Source of the DNA: Cydia pomonella
Lineage: Eukaryota > Arthropoda > Insecta > Lepidoptera > Tortricidae
Direction of reading: 5' to 3'
Assembly (NCBI RefSeq): GCF_033807575.1
Contig: NC_084715.1
Location: 8,109,349 to 8,173,348, forward strand
Length of the DNA stretch: 64,000 nucleotides
This document shows, one piece after another, positions 1-11,069 of this stretch. Both the position numbers and the translations under genes were made by a program. The notes below the pieces were generated by a model. The model made no database searches, was not told the DNA's origin, and saw only the letters and a program-made list of their open reading frames with translations. Within the stretch, counting starts at the first letter, position 1. Every line of letters begins with the position of its first letter.

Positions 1-1051
1 CTTTTGAGCCCAAACACGATGGAGTTATGATGAATAGACTAGGAGTTCTGGTGATCAACTCCTGAGTCCATCATGAGACCCTGGACCTGATCTAGATTGA
101 TGGTGCTCGTCAGGGCAACTCTATTGAGCCCATACACGATGGAGTTATGATGAGTAGATTAGGAGTTCTGGTGACCAACTCCTGACTCCATCATGAGACC
201 CTGGACCTCATCTAGATCGATGGTGCTCGTCAGGGCAAATCTTTTGAGCCCAAACACGTTGGAATTATAATGAGTAGATTGGGAGTTCTAGTGACCAACT
301 CCTGACTCCATCATGAGACCCTGGACTTTATTTAGATTGATGATGCTCGTCAGGGCAAATCTATTGAGCCCAAACACGATGAGGTTATGATGAGTAGTTT
401 AGGAGTTCTGGTGACCAACTCCTGACTCCATCATGAGACCCTGGACCTCATATAGATCGATAGTGTTCATCAGGGCAAATCTATTGAGCCCAAACACGAT
501 GGAGTTATGATGAGTAGATTAGGAGTTCTGGTGACCAACTCCTGACTCCATGATGAGACCCTGGGCCTCATCTAGATCGATGGTGTTCATCAGGGCAAAT
601 CTATTGAGCCCAAACACGATGGAGTTATGATGAGTAGATTAGGAGTTCTGGTGACCAGCTCCTGACTCCATCATTAGACCCTGGACCTCATCTAGATTGA
701 TGGTGCTCGTCAGGGCAACTCTATTGAACCCAAACACGATGGAGTTATGATGAGTAGATTAGGAGTTCTGGTGACCAGCTCCTGACTCCATCATGAGACC
801 CTGGACCTCATCTAGATTGAAGGTGCACATCAGGGCAACTCTGTTGAGCCCAAACACGATGGAATTATAATGAGTAGATTAGGAGTTCTAGTGACCAACT
901 CCTGACTCCATCATGAGACCCTGGACCTCATCTAGATCGATGGTGTTCGTCAGCGCAAATCTTTTGAGCCCAAACACGATGGGATTATAATTAGTAGATT
1001 AGGAGTTCAGGTGACCAACTCCTGACTCCATCATGAGAACTTGGACTTCAT
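1..1051. repeat. 120-bp satellite array, about 8.75 monomers
   Basis: The same 120-base unit recurs from the first base of the window to about 1051 with no length change between monomers, so the period is exactly 120. Copies differ only by point changes. Each unit holds a short inverted repeat (AGGAGTT ... AACTCCT), a second one (ATGGAGT ... ACTCCAT) and usually a TCTAGAT box. Monomers 3 and 8 share private variants (GGAATTATAA and AGTTCTA), which may hint at a higher-order unit. Stop codons interrupt every frame, so it is not coding. The array is cut by the left window edge, so its true length is unknown. After 1051 the sequence changes abruptly. Confidence 0.95.
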
Positions 1052-1148
1052 CCGGGTCAAAAATAATAATGCAAACCCTAACGTAATTTCAAGTGAAAAT
1101 GCGTTTTTCAGAAAATCGCAGCCAAATAACACTAGACCTTACTCATAG

Positions 1149-1282
1149 TGTTGTGTTCCTGCCGGTGAGTAAGGTTGCCAGAGCTCAACGAGGGGTGGGA
1201 GGGGGTTAGGGTCGGCAACGCGCATGTAACTCCTCTGGAGTTGCAGGCGTACATATGCGGGCCGTATGCTTGTTTGCTATAA
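1149..1282 (+). repeat. conserved GC-richer dispersed repeat
   Basis: This block (starting TTGTGTTCCTGCCGGTGAG) is more GC-rich than its surroundings. I recognise it from memory as a frequent dispersed sequence in moth genomes. No frame gives a recognisable protein. It may be the head of a SINE or a non-autonomous element; I see no clear ends here. Confidence 0.45.
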
Positions 1283-2730
1283 TATTATTTTTAAAGCAAA
1301 ATATGCGTACAATTTGCGGAAATAAAATATAATAAAACCCTGTTTTCGCCAAAAAAATGAAGAAAACTCGGAAGGTATTTTATCAGTTTTTTCAAATGAA
1401 TCTTCGATTGTTAATCATTCCAGCCCCTCGTACGAGATATGTTGAATCAAATTGTAGTCATTCATGTACCAAATGATTCTTGTTTATAGCAAAATTGAGA
1501 ACCGAAACGCCACATCTCACTGCAAAATTTGGAAAAGACTCCCAAAAAACCTCATTAAAAAAGAGGTTTAAAAGAGAAAATGAAAATTTGAACTGTTGGA
1601 GCCCCTAGTTTAGGAAACGATTATTTAAGTACGTTATCAGTTTTTGAATAAATACTAATAGTTACGTCGTAATCTTGAATGAAAAAGGAAGCATTTTACA
1701 AAATACGCTCGTCTGTAGGAATAAGGCCTCTTAATTTATCTTGTTTCTGAACAAGTTTCTAAGTTTTTATTAAATCAATTAATTAGCGAGAGATGCAACT
1801 ATGAACTTTGAACTTAAGTTTTTTAAGTGACGGGCTAACAGGTGAACGTAATAAAGAACTACGTGAAGTTAAGACTATAAGCTTTAATAGTTTCGTTTTA
1901 CCTATGGAATCTGATAGTGATTACACATTAAATATTTTAATGTACAAATACATGCATACTTTATTGAAGTGCATCAAAGTATCCTTTATTCTAGTTTTAT
2001 TGATATTTGATATACCAAGACAACAATCAAGTATCCTTGTCATATATGTAAGAAAACCGGACAAATGCGAGTAGGACTTACGCACTGAGGATTACATACA
2101 AACTTACTTATGTAAATAGCTCGATTCCCGATCCTCTAGCGCAAAGATAAACAGAACTGTACTGAATTGAGGTACAAACTTTAACTTTTCCGTTGGAATA
2201 CTGTTGTCCTCACACATCGACATAGGTCACGGTTAATTCACCAACTGCAAATAAATTTTCCTTTACTTGTGATACAATGGCATTACTTCTTGCATGGTTT
2301 CATGATTTTAGGCCAACGGGAAATCCCATACAGGTTGTGATTTTGTAAACGTTGACAAAGCGTTAGCTTAAGCCTCCGTTTCAGCTTGGGAAAAAATAAT
2401 TTCGTAGATCCGGATCTTTCTGCTCTACAGGTCGCAATTCTCAAACAATTCTCGTGTTGTGAGAAGGTTCGATGATTAGGTATTTCATTTGAGTGTTAAG
2501 CTATGCAAGGTCTACAACTCACGGAGCCACTAGTCTTAGATGTATGATTTTTTCACTGCTCCAAGGTGTAGCAGAGTATTTGATATTAATTTCAGTGTAA
2601 AGCCAGGAATTGAGAAAGGAACAAATTTCATGCGCCGCGAGAAACTTGCGACGTATGGGCGTTTCCTGACTAGCGTTTTATACGGGCGTACGCGTACGCA
2701 CGTGTAAGCTCGTAATAGACAAAATGCAGG
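1283..2730. other. gene-free AT-rich spacer
   Basis: No coding signal. The only structure I can name is a decayed SINE head at about 2052-2092 (annotated separately). The 88-codon frame at 1808-2074 has no recognisable domain and looks like chance. Confidence 0.6.
2052..2092 (+). repeat. decayed head of tRNA-like SINE
   Basis: The stretch beginning AAAACCGGACAAATGCGAG is a mutated version of the head of the element at 7834-8117 (AAAACCGGCCAAGTGCGAG). Similarity fades after about 40 bases, so only a fragment remains. Confidence 0.5.
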
Positions 2731-2734
2731 TGTT

Positions 2735-2905
2735 GGCGACAAGCCCGCCGCCGCATCGAATTAACTCCACAGCAACAGCGATGACGTCCACCGTCACGTC
2801 ACCGGACCGGTAAGCCAGCGACGGGGACCGCGGCCGGTCCGCGGGGGGATGGTCAGAATCTAAATAACCGCTCGCGGAATGCACACATACCGCGTCACGC
2901 CGAAA
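2735..2905. promoter_or_regulatory. CpG-rich patch with CRE-like motifs
   Basis: A local GC- and CpG-rich patch in otherwise AT-rich DNA. It has two CRE-like cores (GATGACGTCC, TCACGTCACC) and a nested palindromic GGACCGCGGCCGGTCC-type block. This could be a promoter or an untranslated first exon of a gene outside the window (there is a GGTAAGCC donor-like site near 2810), or just GC-rich repeat material. No coding frame is convincing. Confidence 0.25.
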
Positions 2906-3521
2906 ATAATTATAAAACTACCAGTAATTAAAATAGTGTTTACAGTCCGCTATAGTTTTATTCAGCAGCCTAGATGTCCTGTATTCAACATACTACACGA
3001 ATTAGGCACTAGACGCAACAGCAGGGATAAGTAACGTGCGTGTTAGCTCGTAAGCACCAAATGTAGGGAAATGTGAGGCGCGTGTAAGCTCGTACGGCCG
3101 AAACGACCGTATATGCGCAGAAGAATACGCCAGTCTGAAATTCCCCTAAAATTTGCCAGACGGACAACGAAGTGACCCTATAATTTATAAGCAGCAAAAT
3201 GACAATGCTGCTTTATTTCTCAATTATGTTATTGAAATAATATTAACGGTTATGTTTTATTTCTAAGACGTTGCGCCGTAATCATAAATGCTTTTTAAAT
3301 AGTTAAAAACTTAGAATTACTATTTGGCACCTTCGCTCCACATGTCCACACTCCGCTAATTATGTTAGTCTAATAGTAATAACCAATAGATGGAACAAAA
3401 TAAGTTTGTTTATCTGTTTGGATTCCCTAAAGGGACTAATGTGTTTCCTAATACACCTCGCAATCAGATTCGTGTGGTACGATGGGCGAAATAGGTTGCG
3501 TATAAATTTTAATTTTTATTA

Positions 3522-3700
3522 CAAGTTTTATCGCTGACTGTAGATACTTTTCTTTCCACAGGCAACTAATAGTCATCGTGTATTTCTAAAACCCCCAAAC
3601 ACAATTGGGTTTCGTTGTTTTATCACAGAGTTCCCATGGCTACATCCTGTCTCTTTCATCAGATCATCTCGTTGGTACCATAATATCACATTGTAACATT
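3522..3700 (-). repeat. dispersed repeat, copy A, related to the 120-bp satellite
   Basis: Read on the minus strand, this is a diverged copy of the sequence at 35121-35305. Both carry the blocks GGGAACTCTGTGATAAAACA, GTTGCCTGTGGAAAGAAA and CAGTCAGCGATAAAA in the same order. The shared core also resembles the minus strand of the satellite monomer. No terminal inverted repeats are evident. It is non-coding. Confidence 0.75.
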
Positions 3701-3989
3701 TGTATACAAAAATTTCACTTCGATCGGAAACCGGGAAGTGGGTTAAGAGGGAAAAATAGCTTTTCGAATCTAACAAAATAATTTCTATGAAATTCCATTT
3801 CGGGAGATAACTGTGTCCACTAGTTACTTAACTAAATCTTAACAAATCACTTTGATTTTGATGTCGATTGCTTCAGCATAATATATTCTAGGTTTATATA
3901 TATTAGGTAGGTTTTATAGGTTTCGTTGTTTTTTTTGTTTTGAAATTTTTGAAAATAAAGGGGAACATATAAACCTATTTTTTCATTGT

Positions 3990-4060
3990 GTCGTAGAATA
4001 GAATTATAGAATTTCTTTATTTGCCAGAATACGTATGGTACAAGATGATAACAGAAAAGG
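3990..4060 (-). mobile_element. possible 3' tail of a decayed non-LTR retroelement
   Basis: On the minus strand the sequence ends AATAAAGAAATTCTATAATT followed by further ATTCT-like units. The retroelement at 11070-12322 ends with the same kind of ATTCT tail. Upstream sequence is too decayed to show protein. Confidence 0.3.
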
Positions 4061-5640
4061 TTTTACATATAAGTGTCAGTATTCAGTCGAAGACACGACA
4101 TGCAAAAATTAACATAAAATAAATCAGTATAGAAAAATTAAGAAAATAAAACAGTGGCTAAATTTTTCATAGTAAAATAATAATAATAGTAACATCCACT
4201 TGTAACAATTCGAAAATTAAATAATAGAATGTCCTACTAAAAATATACATACTAAAAATATGGAGAATTGAAAATATTTAGAAATGAAAAAACGTTTTCT
4301 TACAGTGCAAAATAAAAGCTTGTTTTTCGTTTCTTTGACAGATTTGGGTACCTAACCAAGATCTTTGATTGAAAATAACCCCAATCGAAACAAAAAATTA
4401 AGGAAACAGTTATTTGTATTTTCGTAGTATCTGTCATCCCGATAATTTTTTTCTTGTTGTTTGGTGTTTGTCGATGTACGATAGTCGAATTGGCTAGGTT
4501 GTAGAGAAAAACTAAAATCCATCTTTGATTTCATTGTTCATTTCCGTCGATCGAATTGATTTCCAATTCTACACTATTGTAGTGTTCCATTTCTGTATTA
4601 TTACATAGGTATGACTGGACTTTGTTAGTAGGTAGTTATATAAACAAAATTACATTCCTCGTCAATCTTTTACCTAAAAACAAAATTAAAATGGCAATAC
4701 TGAATGTGACCATTATTAACTATGCTATGATTATAAAATGTAGAATAGAATTTCCTAAAAACACTACACACGAAAGTGATCAGCGATATATATATAATAG
4801 AGAGCTTTTCAGTTGAGTACCACGTTTAGATAACGAAACTTGCTCAGTTGCCTAAGTAAGCTTAATAATATCACTGTTGTATACAATACTTTTATTACGA
4901 GTGATCTAAAATAGTACTTTTTTTACTATAAAACTCAAATAAAATTAATGACATTTCGCCATCAATGACTGAATTAGAAAAATTGGTTTCTGACTACCGA
5001 TTCAATTTCACCGTTTTTGATTTCCGTCCTAGTTTCCTATTTCAGCTTATAGTACGTTAACATATAATTTTATGCAATATATTGTTTGTTAAATATTACT
5101 GTCATAAATCATATAGGTATTTATTCTGTATAAAAGCTGCGTGGAGTACCGTACGTAACCCCGGTAATGCGTTAAAGTGGGGTATTTTCTTCGATACGAT
5201 TTTCCTTGTTTGCAAGAAACACCGATTACAATCGCAGCGGCAAGTCGTCCTAGTGATTAATTTACGTAATAGTGTGATTATACGGAAACGTAACAGTGAT
5301 TGATAAGAAGATTATGATTTTTCAGGGAGACAGGAGGGCGAAAATAAAGTATTCTATAGTAACACGTCATGGCGCCATCCTATTTTTTACTTCTTGCTTG
5401 CTTCGCCAGAGCTATGTACTTGTTACTACTTTAAATAACAGGAAAAAAAAAATGAGGTATGATAGGAGTAACAGAGTTAGAGTTGAGATTAGTTGGTAGA
5501 GATTAGAGTTGAGAGTGAGTTAGAGTATGCTCTTTGATTTGATTTATTTTGTGGGATTATTGGGGCATATCAGGTATTACGGCGGGTTTTACTATCAGCA
5601 TTTTTTAGGCGACTATTTCAGCAAAGCTTGTACTATGAGT
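4061..5640. other. gene-free AT-rich spacer
   Basis: I see no gene, RNA or bounded repeat here. The short frames at 4352-4534 (minus), 5082-5303 (plus) and 5296-5499 (plus) carry no recognisable motif and lack splice or promoter context. Confidence 0.5.
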
Positions 5641-5647
5641 ACTAGGT

Positions 5648-5786
5648 GACGATATACACATAAGAAAACACCCATGACTTAAGAACACACATCTGGGTTC
5701 ATCACGAAAATAAATTCCCTTTCGAACCCAGAACCATCGGTTTCATAGGCAGGGCCACTACCCACTAGGCCAGACCGGTTGTCAAT
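5648..5786 (-). mobile_element. tRNA-derived SINE, copy 1
   Basis: On the minus strand, a tRNA-like head starts near 5786: an A-box-like TGGCCTAGTGGGTAGTGG, then a B-box-like GGGTTCGAAA. A body follows that also occurs at 60395-60575. This is the internal RNA polymerase III promoter arrangement of a SINE. This copy is somewhat decayed. Confidence 0.75.
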
Positions 5787-5789
5787 AAT

Positions 5790-7555
5790 AAAATATTTAT
5801 CTTAATTAGTTTGTTTGAGTTGTTAATCATTTTTAATAATCTGACTCGCTTTCATTTCAAATGTCATTTAGTAACAAAGTCAAAGCTCAAGGACGCCCGC
5901 TTTAAGACATAGGCACCATACATTTTCATTAATTTATCAATGTTCTGCAAATCACCAAATCGAAAAACAAATGAAGGTCTTAACTAAAATTTCAAGGCTT
6001 CGATAAATTACCAATCAAGATTTTGCAATCAATAGGACGATAAAATTTTACGATGTCTGCTGTCTATCACTTTTAAGTGCTCCAACAAAAGGAGTTGTAA
6101 ATATACAGAGTGGTCTAGAAATAAGTAAATATTAGAATCGGCTGCTATATTTGTTTGAGTGGGAATGGGCACATGCAGGTATGCCAAAAAAAAGCCATTG
6201 GGGATTTAGTAGCATGATCTTATTTGCTAGAGAAGAATTAGGATTTTGTGCACGCGAACATTACTTAAGCCATGATTTTTTTAGCCCAGGCAAGGATAAG
6301 ATTTCGTAATGTATAATTATATACGCCAATACGAAAAAAGTATCCCCCGCTTACTCAAGCAATTAGAATTGGGTTTAGAAGTCCAGAGTTGAAAGTTTAA
6401 ACGCTAGATTATTATAAACCAAGAACATCAAGTGGCCCTGAAAACATGGAGCGAGTTCAAGGTCAACCTGGTTTCTCTATGATAAAACGATCTATTTTCT
6501 TCAATGATACCTGGGAATCGTTATGTAAAAGTATTGCAGATTTTTTTCTATCCTTCATTACATTACTCTACAAGAAGGGGGAATAAATAAATCGGCGGAA
6601 ATCTTATTTCCAAAAGAGGTAACTGTACCTAATTGGTCACCTCATGAGCCCGATTTCTTCGAGCTCCAATAGATTTCCAAGAGATCTGCAATCGATATCC
6701 TAAAAGTATTTTTTTTGTCAGCCAGCTTAGTTCCATGTAATACGAAAAAAATATATATAAGAGGAAATGCGCGAAATTTTCCTTCCTACTTTTCAGACTG
6801 TAAAGAAAATTTCCTGTTTTTGATTGCAAGATGGATAGAAATAAAATAGGTAACATTTTAGGTTCATTTTTTTTTTTGCTATGTATGATGTGTTTATTAA
6901 AGTAAGATACAATATACATAAAAATGGAGATAGTAAACAGTATATTAAAAAAAAAGCTGCTGCCTTCAGTAGTAATATGAAGAGGTAGTAGAAGAGAAGA
7001 GTCTTGGGGGACTTTTCCTGCACCATCTTCGCACTCAAAAGCTTTAGTATGTCGTCTTGTGCCTCTGACTCTTATGGAGACAGCTCTAATTACGGAAATT
7101 TGAAATTTAACTTTAACTACGTACTTTCGGAAAATTATTTGTGAATACGCTTTTCCCCATTTATCATTTAACTTTGATGCTGTTTTTTTAAGAAACTATT
7201 GTATTCAGGCCCTACAGTTCCATCGCATGAGATGACTAAGGGCGTAAAGATTTTTAGATTCATTGTTTTTGAAAAATAAAAGCCCATTCGGTCTAATTTT
7301 ACTGCAAATGAATGTTTTTTCCGTGTTTCAATATTTTTTTATTCAAAATTTTAAATGTTGACTTATTTCTAGTCCACCCTGTAGTAAGCATCAATTATGT
7401 ATGCATGTATATTAAACCATTTTTATGAAGACAGTACCTTCTTATTATTTAACTTTAGTTGTTTATATAATTATCCTAAGATCAATTGATACAAATCTGT
7501 TCAGTAGTTTCAACGCTACAGCGGATCAAGCAATAGCAACTCACAATAGTAGTTT
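5790..7555. other. gene-free AT-rich spacer
   Basis: No supported gene. The minus-strand frames at 6629-7038 are low-complexity hydrophobic translations of AT-rich DNA and overlap each other in different frames, as expected for chance. Confidence 0.5.
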
Positions 7556-7559
7556 ATGT

Positions 7560-7690
7560 GACTGCTACATAATAAAAGGCATTTAAATACACGAGTGTGG
7601 GTTTCAGAAACGAACGAATTGAGGATCACACGAGTGTTTTAATGCCTAATTATGTACAGTTACATACACTATTTTATCTACACACATATT
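7560..7690 (+). repeat. dispersed repeat also found at 59945-60060
   Basis: The blocks CACGAGTGTGGGTTTC and TTTTAATGCCTAATTATGTA recur in inverted orientation around 59945-60060. This points to a shared dispersed element of unknown class. Ends are not resolved. Confidence 0.5.
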
Positions 7691-7833
7691 ATAAACTTTC
7701 TATGATATATTACTAACCCAAATTACAGCCAACGTTGGGACATCGTTGCTATCTTGGCGGAACTCGCGGATATGTGGTGGCGTCACCGAAATATTTTTAT
7801 CACTCATTTTAAAATTTTGCTACAGTTACCTTC

Positions 7834-8117
7834 ATAAAAAACCGGCCAAGTGCGAGTCGGACTCGCGCACGAAGGGTTCCATACTATTATTAGAAAAAAA
7901 CGGCAAAAAAAAAGTTGTATGGGAGCCCCCCTAAAATATTTATTTTATTCTGTTTTTAGTATTTGTTGTTATAGCGGCAACAGAAATACATAATCTGTAG
8001 AAATTTCAACTGGCTGACTATCACGGTTCATGAGATACAGCTTGGTGACAGACGGACGGACAGCGAAGTCTCAGTAATAGGGTCCCGTTTGACCCTTTGG
8101 GTTCGGAACCCTAAAAA
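7834..8117 (+). mobile_element. tRNA-like SINE (ACCGGCCAAGTGCGAG family)
   Basis: The head ACCGGCCAAGTGCGAGTCGG with a downstream GGGTTCCAT box has the A/B-box layout of a tRNA-derived SINE. The element ends GGTTCGGAACCCTAAAAA, which pairs with the GGGTTCC near the head. I recognise the family as very common in Lepidoptera. This copy looks full length. Confidence 0.8.
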
Positions 8118-8159
8118 TAACAAAACATTCATTTTATACTTAAAACTAATCAAAAGTTA

Positions 8160-9665
8160 TTTTTTTTTTTTAATAAAATATGTAATCATTTAATTAATTT
8201 CTTACTAAAAATAATTGTATTACATATTTGCTAAATATTACTACATTAATTAAAGAATAATAATACAATTTATGCAATTCTTAAAAACACAAGTAACTTA
8301 AAATACAACACAATACATTCGTTAAAATAGTAATAAAAACAAAAAGATACAAATAAAGAAATTAATCTAAAATAATCCACCCTGAATCGTACCCGGCTCA
8401 AAGGTCCCCATTATTCCCGCTGCGCTTCCCCGCTGAAATGCAATGGAAACCTGCTGAACCAGATACGACCCAGAGCGAGGATCGCAGCCCCTCTCGCGCA
8501 AACGGCGCCCTAATTCTTTAATAAAAGCGCGAGCCTCTGACTCCCAAGGCCCTGCCGTCTCGATCGCCACCGGCACAAAGTCGCACGAGGATTCCAGCGC
8601 GGCGTACTTCGCGTGCTTAGCCCGTGCCGCGGACTCCGCTGCTGAGCCAGCACAGCTTGTGGTCTGCCTCAAATGGGATGCAGCATAAGTGCTAACACAA
8701 GTTGCATCCCACAAAAGGCAGCGCCCTCTCCGCCACGGAATTAAAGTAAGTCCATCTGGCCTCTTACCGTCCGTGCGGCTCAACCCCGGCGGCTCCAAAA
8801 CGCACGGCACGTTAGCCGACACTAAGGCCCGACGCACGATCTCATTAATTGAGTGGTGCCTCGGGAACCGCCCAGCACACCTCTGGCAACTCAGACCGTG
8901 ATGCCCATCTTCCTCCACCAATACTCCACAACGGCAACGATGAGCTTCACACACCCTTGCCCCCAACCTGAGAGCCGCTGAAATTCTCAAAGAACCGTTG
9001 TCTAAGAGCGTCCCCAGCTGCGGCGAAGGCAAGGCATGTAACCACGCTTCAGACTCTGGTCGCCCAAGGGCTTTAAGGCGCGCTAGGTCAGCACCCGACG
9101 CAACACCCAATAGCGAGTCGTAGACGTGCTTGCTCCACAAGTCATCCCATTGCTTCTGAACAGCTGGATTATCAGGCCGCTCATCGCCGGGGATAGTATC
9201 TGACCATTTCGCTAGCGCATCAGAAACTAACGGGACCGGAAAACTGCCACCAGGGAAAATGCGAGCAGCAAGATCCGCAGCCCCGTGAGCCGACGCAAGA
9301 AATGCGACTAGCCCTAACCCCTCAACCGCGCGTATCCCTAAACCACCATATCGTATGGGGAGAGAAGCCTGAACCCACTGTGTGTTGCTCAGCTCCACAT
9401 TTAAAACCATCTCCAAAGTCGCCCTGAGTTCACGGTCGATATCCCTCGCTTCGTCAACGAATTGCCACGTCGGGGATGTTCTGAGGATGTAAGTCATCCG
9501 AGGCGTGGCAAAGCAGTTACGCAATAGAGACAAGGCGACATGGGATGACAAATTAAGCAAATGGTCCCGAACGGCTACTAGAGTGTCTTTTTTGACTCGA
9601 AGAGCAGCGCTGACTCCGTCAGGAAAAATGGGCGCTCCCAACAAAGATAACCCAGTCCTGTTGAC
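8160..9665 (-). mobile_element. 5'-truncated non-LTR retrotransposon with RLE-type endonuclease
   Basis: A minus-strand open frame (8367 to about 9665) encodes the C-terminal part of a retrotransposon polyprotein with no premature stop. It enters mid-protein at TGLSLLGAPI, a typical post-RT segment. A zinc-knuckle-like CRC...HH...C cluster sits near residues 240-255, followed by RPDG ... GRCLLWDATC. That spacing resembles the PD...D core of restriction-like endonucleases in R2/NeSL/R4-type elements. After the stop there is an AT-rich 3' untranslated region, and the minus-strand copy ends in a poly-A run near 8160-8172. The reverse transcriptase catalytic region is missing. The frame is much more GC-rich than the flanks, which suggests a young insertion. 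Confidence 0.75.
8367..9665 (-). CDS. C-terminal fragment of retrotransposon polyprotein (RLE-type)
   Basis: About 430 codons are open, ending at a stop at 8367. There is no real start codon: homology-like sequence runs back past the first Leu to the edge of the insertion near 9665, where a stop appears in flanking DNA. What is seen: the thumb-like region after the reverse transcriptase, a CxC...HHxxxC zinc cluster, the PD...D endonuclease-like core, then an Ala/Arg-rich tail ending in GGLF. In this class of element the nuclease nicks target DNA to prime reverse transcription; that role is inferred from the family. Without the reverse transcriptase active site this copy cannot move itself. 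The exact clade is not certain. Confidence 0.7.
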   Translation of the reverse strand, partial: VNRTGLSLLGAPIFPDGVSAALRVKKDTLVAVRDHLLNLSSHVALSLLRNCFATPRMTYILRTSPTWQFVDEARDIDRELRATLEMVLNVELSNTQWVQASLPIRYGGLGIRAVEGLGLVAFLASAHGAADLAARIFPGGSFPVPLVSDALAKWSDTIPGDERPDNPAVQKQWDDLWSKHVYDSLLGVASGADLARLKALGRPESEAWLHALPSPQLGTLLDNGSLRISAALRLGARVCEAHRCRCGVLVEEDGHHGLSCQRCAGRFPRHHSINEIVRRALVSANVPCVLEPPGLSRTDGKRPDGLTLIPWRRGRCLLWDATCVSTYAASHLRQTTSCAGSAAESAARAKHAKYAALESSCDFVPVAIETAGPWESEARAFIKELGRRLRERGCDPRSGSYLVQQVSIAFQRGSAAGIMGTFEPGTIQGGLF

Positions 9666-9699
9666 TCGATTGTTTTAGAATAAATTTAAAAATAAATCT

Positions 9700-10955
9700 G
9701 TTTGAAAATAGAATTGTTTAATATTATGAAAATGTCACTTTGGCTATAAAAAGACAATTTTTCTCAATTTCGTATTATTTATCAAGTTTACATTTTCAAT
9801 ATGGGTCGCGGTAAACCAATTTCGCAAGACGTTCGAGAAATTATAATTTCAAGCAGTAAATCAGGAAAATCTGTACATAAAATAGCTCAAGACCTTCATT
9901 TACCAAGATACATTCTATTATCCAGCATTATAAGAAAACTGGACGTATATCAAGCTTGAAGAAAACTGGTCGCCCACGCATCACAACACCAGCCGAAAAC
10001 GGAGTTTAAAAAAAGATCATTTAGCAAAATGAACGTGCTCGGGCAGGAGAACTCACCGTGCGATGGCGAGAAATGATCAATAAAGATGTGTCTGTCGATA
10101 CCTGCAAACGAGTCATGAAAAGAATGGGATACGGATTCTATACGGCGAAAGAAAAACCTTTACTTACTGAACTTCAGAAAAAGAAGAGGCGAATATTCGC
10201 TTTAGCTCGTCGAAACTGGACGTTGATCAGTGGCGATCCATAATATGGAGCGATGAATCGAAGTTTGAAGTGGCTGTTGGCGACGAACGCAAAAAAATTG
10301 TTCGCAATAAGGGCGAAGCCTTTCATAAAGACTGCCTAAAGAGAAAAATCAAGTTTCCTGCCTCACTCATGAACTGGGGGTGTATGTCAGCTCAAGGTGT
10401 GGGTAGGCTGCAGTTTATTGAGGGCACTGTGAATGCTCCTAAGTACCAAGAAATCTTAAAGACCAGCTTATTGCCTTCAATTCCCAGTTTACAATATGAG
10501 AATAAGTATGTTTTCCAGCAAGATGGTGCTTCTTGCCACACTGCCAAGAGCACGAAGGCTTGGTTAAAGAACCACAATATCCCTACACTGGAGAATTGGC
10601 CACCTAGCAGCCCAGATTTGTCTCCGATCGAGACGTTGTGGTGGAAGATGAAAAAGAAACTGCGTAAGGATCCCGCAAAGTCGAAGGAAGATTTAAAGAA
10701 CAAGATAACCGCAGTGTGGGATTCAATATCCTCTGCGGAATGTGCGGCGTTAGTGGACACCATGCCACAAAGAATTGAAGCCACAAGAGGAAAGACGACT
10801 CTACCCAGTGGTAGACGAACTTTTTTGCACCGATTTACTAGCAGACGAATTATTTTGCTTCGACAGCTTAAGTACATAAATGTGTTTTTTACAGCAAATA
10901 ACCATAATATGTGCTGTTGTCCATATATGAATAAAAATACATTATTTTTATAATA
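9700..10955 (+). pseudogene. broken Tc1-like transposase
   Basis: Starts at ATG 9801 with MGRGKPISQDVREIII, a Tc1-type helix-turn-helix beginning. The frame is lost near 9930 inside the second helix-turn-helix (the GRPR hinge is readable in another frame at about 9965-9990). It resumes at about 10058-10240, shifts again near 10215 and runs to 10950. Catalytic motifs remain: WSDESKF, FQQDGASCHT and SPDLSPIETLWW. I count 35 residues between the second Asp and the Glu, against 34 in canonical Tc1. At least two frameshifts and one stop make it inactive. Terminal inverted repeats are not clear; a weak GTTGACT/GTTCGACT similarity lies near 9660 and 11045. Confidence 0.85.
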
Positions 10956-11069
10956 TTTAATAGTGTTTGTTTATTGCTTTAATTATTTACTGAACTCGAT
11001 AATTCTAGTCTAAAAATCTATCCACTATAAAAATGTTAATAGTCGAACTCTTTTGCATTTGGGCTCGTA

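Noticed and set aside
1..1051. CRISPR-like array
   Set aside because: The whole 120-base unit repeats without unique spacers, and the context is a eukaryotic genome. It is a satellite.
2678..2884. Minus-strand open frame in the CpG-rich patch
   Set aside because: GC-rich DNA has few stops by chance. The translation shows no motif, and a second frame overlaps it.
5082..5499. Two adjacent plus-strand open frames
   Set aside because: No recognisable domain, no splice or promoter signals, and composition like the surrounding spacer.
10392..10877. 161-codon minus-strand open frame
   Set aside because: It is the reverse complement of the Tc1-like transposase catalytic region, where all conserved motifs read on the plus strand.
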